From NCBI GenBank assembly GCA_031763025.1, contig JASSKH010000021.1, forward strand, positions 3,162,001 to 3,226,000: DNA of 64,000 nt, in the 5' to 3' direction. Positions 55,541 through 64,000 of this stretch are shown piece by piece; within the stretch, counting starts at the first letter, position 1, and each line of letters opens with the position of its first letter. The notes beneath the pieces were generated by a model, which saw only the letters and a list, made by a program, of their open reading frames with translations, was not told where the DNA came from and did not search any database. This DNA comes from Macrocystis pyrifera (lineage: Eukaryota > Sar > Phaeophyceae > Laminariales > Laminariaceae). Position numbers and translations under genes: made by a program.

Positions 55541-58500
55541 TTAGTCTGCCCGGTACCTGGCTACCCTATCTGCCATCTCCTTCCTACTTTCGTCCACTGC
55601 AGTTTCCCTGCTACTCCTCTTCCCCCCCCTCTCCGCATTCCCTTGGCCGGGTTTTCTGTTACTCCTCTTGTTGCCCCTCCTCCCCCCATTCCCTTGGACA
55701 CCACCCACGGCGGATGCGCGGCGCTGCCTGCTCAGCTCAGCCTCAGCCTCGTGCCACCTCACCATGAACCGTTCGGCTGCTTCCAGGATCCCCCGGTACC
55801 ACTTCCCCGCCTTTTTTGCAGCAGTGGGCCACAGTGCGGTCTCAACTCCAAACACCAAGGGAGCAAGTTCCGTTGACCCTTCGGTGGCGCGGAACTCCCT
55901 AAGGTCTTCGACTACGCATCTATGCCAAGTCTTAACCTGTCCGCCAGGTCTCGGGTTCTCCCCACCAGCAATCGTCCCGAACATCACCCGGCTAGGTAAT
56001 CGATCCTTGCTTTGCCGTGCCACCCCCCCCGCGAAGAAGAGACGCCGTTTGCGGATGGTCGTTTCGATGCTCTCGCAACGTGTCATCTTGAGGGCCTTCG
56101 CGTACGAGAGGGTGGCATGGTCAGTACGAAGTCGGCGTTGGAAGCCAATGACTCGCAACAGAACTTGGTGGTGAGCCGTTCGAAGCTTGGCAAAGTGTTC
56201 CGCTCTGAGGGTCCACGTCACACACCCGTAGAGCAGGGTCTCAATCACCTCGGCCTTCAGCATTCGGACTTTCAGGCTAAGGGGGGCGGTCGTCCTATCA
56301 TACAGCTCCGGGCCGAACCGTTTGAGGCATGCTCGCATGAGACGGATCCGTCGGTCGATTTCGAGCGAGAGGTCAGCATTTTCGTGGATAACGCCGCCTA
56401 GGTACAAAAACTGGGCCGTCTGCTTATACCTCTGGCCTGCTGCTTCGATAACGAGCGGTGGTGCGAGGGTTTTCTGGTCTGGCGTTTGTAGAAGCATAGT
56501 CTCTGTCTTCTTTTCCGACACCGTAAGGCCTGCTGCTTCGAAGACAGTCACGATGACTGTCATCATTTTCGCGAGCCCTTCAGCCGACTTCGAGACGATC
56601 CCTGCGTCATCGGCGTACAACATGCCCCATACAGCCCTTCGCACGTACGTCAACGGCTCCTGCTCCTCCGTCCCGGCTACTCCAGCATCACTAAGTTGGA
56701 CCAAATCCCTTACGATTGCTTCGTCATGGCTAAAGCGTACTAGTACGACGTGCAACGCAGCAGCGAAAAATACGTTGAACAGTAACGGTGACAGCACACA
56801 GCCTTGCCGCAGCCCCTGCGTGACATCAAACCATTCCGAGTGCTCGCCGTCATCCGTACGCACGCGAGCCCGCATGCCATCGTGGAAATTACGGATAATT
56901 CTCAGCATCTTGGTTGGTACGCCAAAACGTGTGAGTACTTCCCATAACAGCTCTCGGTCGACAGAGTCGTACGCTTTCTGCAGATCGATGAAGCACAAGT
57001 ACAGGGGGATTTTCCTCTGTCTTCCAAGCTCTTGCAACCGGCGCACGACGAACAACATATCAATCGTTGATCGTGCGGGGCGGAAGCCGCACTGTTCCTC
57101 CGGGAGTAATTCCTCGGTCTCGCGGTAGTTGCTGAGGCGCGACGCGACGATTTTCAACAAGACTTTGCCTGCGTGGGCAACCAGCGAAATCCCTCTGTAG
57201 TTGTTGCAATCAGTTCGGTCCTTCTTTTTGTGAAGGACCTTGATGATCGCGTCTTTCCATTGCTGGGGGACTTCTCCTGTTACCCAAACATTGACAAGGA
57301 TGTTGTGAAAGCACTGGGCGAATGCGGGGTGGTCGATTTTCAGGAGTTCGGCCGGGAGACCATCTGGCCCGACAGCTTTCCAGTTTGACATCCCCTTAAG
57401 TGCTTCCGTCATCTCGTCCATGGATGGTTCATCTCCGAGCGACAGTTTAAGCGGTCGTGGTGGCAAGAGGTCGATGATCGTGGAATCGAGTTTAAGCGAT
57501 TTCGTGTTCAAAAGTTTGTGGTAAAACCTCCCCCACCGTTCACGAATTCGCACCTTATCCCGCAACAGCGTGCCATCCTCGTCCCTAATGAACTGTTCGC
57601 TTCTCGCTTTAGTCCCTTCCAATCCTACCGTACTCTTAAGGTGCTTGTAAAAGCCTCTCTGGTCGTTGTTCGCTAGTAGTCGTTCGGTTTCAGCGAGGTA
57701 CGCTTCGAAGTACGCATGCAGTCCTGCGGCAATCACCTTCTGCAGGTTCGCACACGCAGATCTCAGTGTCTTCCACGCGGTTCTATCCTGGGGGTGGGCA
57801 CGCAAGAATTGCCGTGCATCCTCCCTCGCTGTCCATGCTAATATGAATGCGGTCACGGTTTCGGCAGGCTCACACCATCCATGTCTGCGGTGGCGACGTG
57901 GAGGGGGTGGTACCTCTTTTTCGACCGCATCAATAATAGCCGCAGTGAAAAACTCAACCATGCCAGACGTATTACGGGGATGGTTAGGCTGGTTGAGAGT
58001 GGAGACGACCCTCGCGACTACTCGTTCACGACACTTTCCATCGGACATAAAAAGCTGCCTGTCGAACTCTCGGCGTTTTGCCGGTCTACGTATTTGTCTG
58101 TTGGACGCGAAGTGACCACTGAGTCGGACTTTGACATACAAGATGTTGTGGTCTGAGTCAGCCTTGGCTGGGGCAGGAGGCTGTGGGACGACTTTAACAT
58201 CTTGTACTCTAGGTCGATGGGCTTGACGGGTTAGGATGTAGTCGATCCGCTTACGGTCACTCGGGCTGGTGCCGTTGTGTGTATGCGAAATCCCACCCTT
58301 GCGCGTGCTGAAAAAAAACGTGTTGGTGAGAGCTAACTTGCAATTGGTGGCGAACGACAGGAGTCGTCTGCCATTATCATTACGAGCATCACGCCCATAT
58401 GCTCCAAGCACTCTATTTTCATCATCACCACACCCTTCCATCCTCTGTCCAGTTCGCGCGTTGGCATCCATCAGTACAAACAGACACTCTTTCGTCGGGA

Positions 58501-59272
58501 TCTTTTCCACCAAGTCCTCCAGCTTCTGCCAGAAGCTACGTTTCAGTCCAACGTCTTTGGTACAATCAGTTGGAGCATACGCGACGACGAAATTAACTGC
58601 CTCGTATTTGCTAGCCAGCTCAAAGCGCATAGACATAAGCCGCTCGTCAATGAACTGATGAGTGTACACAGCCTTACTGCACAACGATTCCTCTACAGCT
58701 AGACCTACTCCGTACAGCCCTTGCCTAGCAGCTGTTGTTTCCTGACCTGAACAGAAAACGCGATACCCTGCCGCACGAAACGTCGTGCTACCGGTCCTCC
58801 GGGTTTCCTGCAGGCCAATGAAGTCACAGCCGAGTTGCCGTCCCTTCGCCAGTACACTCTCGTCATGTCCGTACCCGTTCTTCCCCTTTACAGCCAGGGT
58901 GCGCACATTGTAGGTCGCTACCGCGACCAGTGCCTCCTTCTGTCTCTTACGAACCTCGCGTGCTCCTTTCTTTGCCAGCCGACGTGAGGCTCGTCCCCGC
59001 CTCCTTTTTTTCTTCTTTTGTTTTTTTTTTTTCTCTATGGCGAAAGTGGCTCTCCGTTTCGTAGCCCGGTACGCGCCTTGGTTTCCGTTGGCTGGGTGCA
59101 GCCGTCCCAGCCAACGCCGACATTCCCATCCTTCCTGTCGTGCATGCATACCCACGCTGTGGCCAGCCTCTCCACTCCCCCGACTGCCCGTGTAGCGCTC
59201 TCTGCTGTGGTGATATACCCGTCCCGCCAGAGGGATGAACTCCTTGGCGTCGGGGTTAAGAAGAAAAAACAT
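55541..59272 (-). CDS. LINE polyprotein: APE endonuclease and reverse transcriptase
   Basis: 1243 codons from ATG at 59272 (the frame is open slightly further, from a GTG). Residues ~80-115 are Lys/Arg-rich and may bind RNA or the nucleus import machinery. The endonuclease spans ~118-380: ATYNVRTL, GLQETRRTG, YAPTDCTK, MDANARTG, SDHN. Reverse transcriptase spans ~635-970: [53 protein letters not shown], and YADD at ~886-889. The C-terminal region has YGCVTWTL and [15 protein letters not shown], then a Gly/Arg-rich tail. The protein would nick target DNA and copy LINE RNA at the nick. All catalytic blocks look present, and no frameshift or internal stop is seen. Confidence 0.92.
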   Translation of the reverse strand: MFFLLNPDAKEFIPLAGRVYHHSRERYTGSRGSGEAGHSVGMHARQEGWECRRWLGRLHPANGNQGAYRATKRRATFAIEKKKKQKKKKRRRGRASRRLAKKGAREVRKRQKEALVAVATYNVRTLAVKGKNGYGHDESVLAKGRQLGCDFIGLQETRRTGSTTFRAAGYRVFCSGQETTAARQGLYGVGLAVEESLCSKAVYTHQFIDERLMSMRFELASKYEAVNFVVAYAPTDCTKDVGLKRSFWQKLEDLVEKIPTKECLFVLMDANARTGQRMEGCGDDENRVLGAYGRDARNDNGRRLLSFATNCKLALTNTFFFSTRKGGISHTHNGTSPSDRKRIDYILTRQAHRPRVQDVKVVPQPPAPAKADSDHNILYVKVRLSGHFASNRQIRRPAKRREFDRQLFMSDGKCRERVVARVVSTLNQPNHPRNTSGMVEFFTAAIIDAVEKEVPPPPRRHRRHGWCEPAETVTAFILAWTAREDARQFLRAHPQDRTAWKTLRSACANLQKVIAAGLHAYFEAYLAETERLLANNDQRGFYKHLKSTVGLEGTKARSEQFIRDEDGTLLRDKVRIRERWGRFYHKLLNTKSLKLDSTIIDLLPPRPLKLSLGDEPSMDEMTEALKGMSNWKAVGPDGLPAELLKIDHPAFAQCFHNILVNVWVTGEVPQQWKDAIIKVLHKKKDRTDCNNYRGISLVAHAGKVLLKIVASRLSNYRETEELLPEEQCGFRPARSTIDMLFVVRRLQELGRQRKIPLYLCFIDLQKAYDSVDRELLWEVLTRFGVPTKMLRIIRNFHDGMRARVRTDDGEHSEWFDVTQGLRQGCVLSPLLFNVFFAAALHVVLVRFSHDEAIVRDLVQLSDAGVAGTEEQEPLTYVRRAVWGMLYADDAGIVSKSAEGLAKMMTVIVTVFEAAGLTVSEKKTETMLLQTPDQKTLAPPLVIEAAGQRYKQTAQFLYLGGVIHENADLSLEIDRRIRLMRACLKRFGPELYDRTTAPLSLKVRMLKAEVIETLLYGCVTWTLRAEHFAKLRTAHHQVLLRVIGFQRRLRTDHATLSYAKALKMTRCESIETTIRKRRLFFAGGVARQSKDRLPSRVMFGTIAGGENPRPGGQVKTWHRCVVEDLREFRATEGSTELAPLVFGVETALWPTAAKKAGKWYRGILEAAERFMVRWHEAEAELSRQRRASAVGGVQGNGGRRGNKRSNRKPGQGNAERGGKRSSRETAVDESRKEMADRVARYRAD

Positions 59273-59455
59273 CACCACCACCCCACGCGGTCCTTAAAGC
59301 GACCAGGCCACCAGCCGGACCGCGCAAGGTACCCTCTCTACTCAGCCAGAAGCTCGATGTTCGTGTGACTGTCGCTAGACCGTTGCAGATCCTTGCGGAC
59401 TTCCTCGGCCCACCCCAAGGACGGGGCAGGCCGGAGGAGTAGTCTATTGTGTGAG

Positions 59456-60022
59456 TACGACTGATTAATAATTGAATAGTTGATGACCCATTTTGCAATC
59501 TGGGTAATACGCCTACTACTAATTCTATACGTATTTCATTTATAGATGGGAGTTGTGCACAATTTACGATAACACATGTATTTATATAGGAATTACTATT
59601 GAAGTTTGGTACAACTCGAAATTGCCTGATTAATTTCGTAATTCGTGGTGGAAATGGATGGGAACAGACGACCACGAATGTTTCTTGTAGGGGAAGAGGC
59701 AAGTTATGTCCGCCGGAGGCGGTGCCACGACGGGACGGAACTTTAATTTCCTACGGGAGAGATTTTATCGGCGGGACAGGACGGTATTTTTTCGGGGTCA
59801 CGGCGGGACGGGACGGAAATTTTTCGGTGTCACTGCGGGACGGGACGGTAATGTTTCGGTGCCACGGCGGGACGGGACGGTAATTTTCCGGTGTCACGGC
59901 GGGACGGGACGATAATTTCCAACGGGGAGAGATTTTATAGGCGGGACGGGGCGGTTAAGTGACGACGGTCAGGGATTTTGTTACCGCCGTTACCGTCCCG
60001 CCGAAATTACCGTGATAAGCCT
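59456..60022 (-). repeat. repeat element C, copy 2, right part
   Basis: Continues the element interrupted at 54677. It carries GAGTACGACTGATTAATAAT at the LINE junction, then the GGGACGGGACGG-rich part, and ends GTGATAAGCCTTGG at 60022, the reverse complement of the shared CCAAGGCTTATCAC terminus. Confidence 0.85.
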
Positions 60023-60260
60023 TGGTTGATACGCCTCTCGTTTACTACGAGTACTTACTCCCATCACACAAACCACACATACCACGCATACCAGACACGA
60101 AAAAAGTGAGGATTTCGTTTTTCGGCCCCTCCGAGGGAGGGGACGGGGGGGTCTCACAGCAGTCTGTTATCCCAGAATTAGTATTCCTATTAATAGGACA
60201 GATGAGGATCGACCCTGCATGGGTGTACTGATGCAGTAGAAAAAACGGTTACATGCAGAC

Positions 60261-63200
60261 TACCAAGGACGTTAAACTGAAACGTAGTTACTAAAGCTGG
60301 AGGACTTGGTGGAAAAGATCCCGACGAAAGAGTGTCTGTTTGTACTGATGGATGCCAACGCGCGAACTGGACAGAGGATGGAAGGGTGTGATGATGATGA
60401 AAGTAGAGTGCTTGAAGCATATGGACGTGATGTTCGTAACGATAATGGCAGACGACTCCTGTCGTTCGCCACCAATTGCAAGTTAGCTCTCATCAACACG
60501 TTTTCAGCACGCGCAAGGGTGGGATTTCGCATACACACAACGGCACCAGCCCGAGTGACCGTAAGCGGATCGACTACATCCTAACCCGCCAAGCCCATCG
60601 GCCTAGAGTACAAGATGTTTAAGTCGTCCCACAGCCTCCTGTCCCAGCTAAGGCTGACTCAGACCACAACATCATATATACCAAAGTCCGACTCAGTGGT
60701 CACTTTGCGTCTAACAGACAAATCCGTTGACCGACAAAACGCCGAGAGTTCGACAGGCAGATTTTTATGTCCGATGAAAAGTGTCGTGAACGAGCAGTCG
60801 CGAGGGTCATCTCCACTCTCAACCAGCTTAATCAGCCCCGTAATACGCCTGGCATGATTGAGTTTTTCACTGCGGCTATTATTATTGCCATCGAAAAAGA
60901 GGTACCACCCCCTCCACGTCGCCACCGCAGACATGGATGGTGTGAGTCTGCCGAAATCTTGACCGCACTCATATTAGCATGGACAGCGAGGGAGGATGCA
61001 CGGCAATTCTTGCGTGCCCACCCCAGGGATAGAACCGCGTGGAAGACACTGAGATCTGCGTGTGCAAACCTGCAGAAGGTGATTGCCGCAGGACTGCATG
61101 CGTACTTCGAAGCGTACCTCGCTGAAACCGAACGACTCCTAGCGAACAACGACAGAGGGGATTTTACAAGCACCTTAAGAGTACGGTAGGATTGAAAGGG
61201 ACTAAAGCGAGAAGCGAACAGTTCATTAGGGACGAGGATGGCACGCTGTTACGGGATAAGGTCCGAATTCGTCAACGGTGGGGGGGGTTTTACCACAAAC
61301 TCTTGAACACGAAAGCGCTTAAACTCGATCCCACGATCATCGACCTCATGCCACCACGACCACTTAAACTGTCGCTCGGAGATGAACTATCCGTGAACGA
61401 GATGACGAAAGCACTTAAGGTAATGCCAAAATGGAAAGCGGTCAGGCCAGATGGCCTCCAGACGGAACTTCTCAAAATCGACCACCCCGCATTCGCCCAG
61501 TGCTTTTACAACATCCTTGTCAATGTTTGGGTAACAGGAGAAGTCCCCCAGCAATGGAAAGATGCAATCATCAAGGTCCTTCACAAAAATGAAGACCCGA
61601 ACTGATTGCAACAACTACAAAGGGATTTCGCTTGTTGCCCACGCAGGCAAAGTTTTGTTGAAAATCGTCGCGTCCCGCCTCAGCAACTACTGCGAGGATG
61701 AGGAATTACTCCCGGAGGAACAGTGCGGCTTCTGCTCCGCACGATCAGCGATTGATATTTTGTTCGTCGTGCGCAGTTTGCAAGAGCTTGGAAGTCAAAG
61801 GAAAATCCCCCTGTACGTGTGCTTCATCGATCTGCAGAAAGCGTACGACTCTGTCGACAGAGAGCTGTTCAGGCAAGTACTCACACGTTTTGGTGTACCA
61901 ACCAAGATGCTGAGAATTATCCTTAATTTCCACGATGGCATGTGGGCTCTCGTGCGTACCGATGACGGCGAGCACTCGGAATGGTTTGATATCACGTACC
62001 ACCGCGAAGGCCCTCAAGATGACACGTTGCTAGAGCATCGAAACGACCATCCGCAAACGGCGTCTCTTCTTCGCGGGGGAGGTGGCACGGCAAAGCAAGG
62101 ATCGATTACCCAGTCGGGTAATGTTCGGGACGATGGCTGGTGGGGAGAACCCGAGACCTGGCGGACAGGTTAAGACTTGGCATGGATGCATAGTCGAAGA
62201 CGTTAGGGAGTTCCGAGCCACCGAAGGGTCAACGGAACTTGCTCCCTTGGTGTTTGGAGTTGAGACCACGCTGTGGCCCACTGCTGCATAAAAGGCGGAG
62301 AAGTGGAAACGGAGGATCCTCGAAGCAGCCGAACGGTTCATGGTGAGGTGGCACGAGGCTGAGGCTGAGCTGAGCAGGCAGCGGCGCGCATCTGCCGTGG
62401 GTGGTGTCCAAGGGAATGGGGGGAGTAGGGGCAACAAGAGGGGCAGAAGAAAACCCGACCAAGGGAATGCGGAGAGGGGGGGGAACAGGAGTAGAAGGGA
62501 AACTGCAGTGGACGAGAATAGGAAAGAGATGGCACTCAGGGTAGCAAGGTACCGGGCAGAGTACGAAGTAGAACATGCCTATACTACTCGTGCCACCAAC
62601 TGGTGCAGCTGGTTCGAACGTGGTCTTCCTTTGTCTTTCTTTTGTTTTTGTTTATTTTTTGTTTCATTTTATCTTCTTTTTGCGCTGATCCTATGCGCTC
62701 TTCACTTTATTTTCTTTCGAAGTAGAACATGCCTATACTACTCGTGCCACCAACTGGTGCAGCTGGTTCGAACGTGGTCTTCCTTTGTCTTTCTTTTGTT
62801 TTTGTTTATTTTTGTTTCATTTTATCTTCTTTTTGCGCTGATCCTATGCGCTCTTCACTTTATTTTCTTTCACTTCCTCCGATTGATAAGACTTATTGAA
62901 GGAGTCGTGTGGCGTAGGTGGATGACGAGCCTGCTTTGCTTGTTTCGTTTTGTCTGACGCCGGGGGTGCGAGCATAGTGGACGAACGCTGGACAAGGTGG
63001 CACACAGGGTAGCAGGGTACCAGGCGGACCGGCAGGGAGACCCTGGCTGTGCTACGAGTACTCGTACCATATACTGCTGCCGCTACCTGGAGGATGCGTT
63101 GTGCTTTGTTCGGTTTGCCTGTTATTTTCTCTTGGTTCTTAGTCTTACTCTGTTGACGACTATTAGTAGTGGTGTTTTCTTCTTTTCTTTCCTTTTTTTT

Positions 63201-63470
63201 CACAGCTCGTCCTTTTCAAGTGTCTGCCAGATCCCCTGCGGGGGGGGCACGATGGTTGGTTTTTTATATACATATATTTCCTTGTTTCTTTTTCTCTTTC
63301 CATTTCGAATTGTCTTCTTTGTTTTTGTTTTTCTTTCTCTTTTTTTCGTTTCGTTTCTCTAGGTCATGTGTATGTCGTGCCTATCGTACTCAATACGTAG
63401 TCGTATGATGACATGTCTTTGCATTGCATACGTGGCATCCTAGAGAGATACGAGTTCTGTGGTCACCTAG
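60261..63470 (+). mobile_element. LINE copy g: 5'-truncated, internally deleted, plus strand
   Basis: Begins inside the endonuclease (CTGGAGGACTTGGTGGAAAA), then runs in broken frames 60306-60584, 60767-61189, 61192-61605 and 61562-62173 (YDSVDREL near 61845). At about 61998 it jumps from the EWFD block to [16 protein letters not shown], losing about 650 bp with the YADD motif. The C-terminus ends near 62570, followed by a 3' UTR with a ~150-bp tandem duplication, truncated near 63470. It shares a diagnostic change with copy d. Confidence 0.88.
62566..62869. repeat. ~152-bp tandem duplication in the 3' UTR of LINE g
   Basis: GAAGTAGAACATGCCTATAC to TTCACTTTATTTTCTTTC occurs twice in succession (62566-62717 and 62718-62869), nearly identical apart from one T in a T-run. 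Other LINE copies have it once, so the duplication is specific to this copy. Confidence 0.92.
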
Positions 63471-63678
63471 AGAGATACGTTGTGTAGGACGCGGGTGTTT
63501 TTTGGTCGGACAATTACCTCTCTCCTCCATCGCCAGTACTTGTAGAAGTGGTTGCCCCTTGCAACGACAAGGTATTTCGTTGTCCGTCTTGGCGGGTCAC
63601 ATCCGATTTCGATGCCTGATGCAGCGTCGCCATTGCCTGATACTTATTCTACTACAACTGTTGTTTATGTGGAGACAA

Positions 63679-63917
63679 TGTGTGTGTGTGTGTGTGTTCT
63701 TCACATTAAACCGTTCTTCTACTCGTCGACATCCAGCAAGCCCAGTGTCCGTGCTGATTCTTCACCCTAGAAAGATACGAGCTCTGTGGTCACAGACTAC
63801 GACACAGAGATAACACACCGTGATGCATTAATAGCCTACGTAATACCATGCCTTCGCACTAGGTGCGGCCGACACAACATACATACATACGCCAGCAACC
63901 AAAATACACCATAAAGG
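63679..63917 (-). mobile_element. LINE 3'-end fragment (copy h), e-type, minus strand
   Basis: A (TG)n tract, then TTCTTCACATTAAACCG and ~220 bp almost identical to 44089-44310 of copy e. It breaks at ACCAAAATACACCATAAAG and is joined directly to a plus-strand f-type 3' UTR piece. Confidence 0.9.
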
Positions 63918-64000
63918 TTTGACTGTTATTTTTACCTTGGTTCTTAGTCTTACTCTGTTGACGACTAGTGGTGTTTTCTTTTTTTTTTTTTCCAGCTCGT
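63918..64000 (+). mobile_element. LINE 3' UTR fragment, f-type, plus strand (runs off the window)
   Basis: TTGGTTCTTAGTCTTACTCT and GACGACTAGTGGTGTTTTCT match the 3' UTR of copies f and g in sense orientation. The junction with copy h is abrupt. The element continues past the window end. Confidence 0.8.

Larger units (their letters stand above)
54678..59455 (-). mobile_element. full-length LINE, copy f, intact ORF, inserted in repeat C
   Basis: Minus-strand non-LTR element of about 4.78 kb: 5' UTR ~59455-59273, one long ORF (59272-55541) and a ~840-bp A/T-biased 3' UTR, ending in an (AAC)n tail (GTT repeats at 54677-54703 on the plus strand). The interrupted repeat C shows the insertion point: ...ATCTGTG | LINE | TGTGAGTACGAC..., against uninterrupted ATCTGTGAGTTCGAC in copy 1. 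TGTG is therefore a probable target-site duplication. A single ORF with APE endonuclease and RT and a microsatellite tail resembles RTE-like clades, but the clade was not tested. The intact ORF and visible insertion site imply recent activity. Confidence 0.9.

Noticed and set aside
1-64000. CRISPR array, rRNA genes, bacterial operons or riboswitches
   Set aside because: No regularly spaced identical repeats with unique spacers, no rRNA-like conserved blocks, and spliceosomal introns show the DNA is eukaryotic nuclear.

Overview
This is a eukaryotic nuclear window, very probably from a multicellular alga; a brown alga fits best. The grounds are one widely split gene with large GT-AG introns (six introns of about 127, 553, 654, 698, 4561 and 5993 nt), many decayed non-LTR retrotransposons, frequent short G/C homopolymer tracts, and no bacterial-style gene packing. 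The species assignment is inference. Intron-poor red algae fit less well.

Layout. 1-6.0 kb: a degenerate tandem repeat, a 49-bp poly-C tract, a frameshifted gag-like relic with a CCHC zinc knuckle, and a pair of ~565-bp direct repeats that may be LTRs. 6.0-12.4 kb: no gene recognised, with a diverged duplication and a trinucleotide array. 12.4-27.8 kb, minus strand: the only convincing host gene. It reconstructs as seven exons encoding about 912 residues: an N-terminal membrane anchor, a STELLO/DUF288 glycosyltransferase domain, then a GT31 (beta-1,3-galactosyltransferase-like) domain. All six junctions are GT-AG and keep frame. The two longest introns hold transposon debris. 28.2-64 kb: a transposon graveyard dominated by one family of single-ORF APE-type LINEs (at least ten copies or fragments). 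One copy, at 54.7-59.5 kb, has an uninterrupted 1243-codon ORF and an apparent target-site duplication. A tRNA-headed SINE pair, a ~420-bp foldback, several minisatellites and a set of alternating inverted repeats with GC-rich arms lie among the LINEs.

The most interesting signal is small. The 9-mer TACCWGGTA (TACCAGGTA or TACCTGGTA) occurs 12 times in 64 kb, where about 0.5 is expected. In four cases a homologous repeat copy in the same window has the same sequence without it, and the difference is exactly 7 bp inserted at a TA dinucleotide (TA to TA-CCWGG-TA). That is the form of a cut-and-paste transposon excision footprint with a 5-nt insert and TA target-site duplication, resembling the Tc1/mariner superfamily, although no intact donor element was seen.

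The glycosyltransferase gene is the functional core of the window. Its anchor and two catalytic modules suggest a Golgi enzyme of cell-wall or matrix polysaccharide or glycoprotein synthesis. The LINEs, with their EN and RT domains, are the likely source of the retrotransposed debris, including perhaps the SINE.
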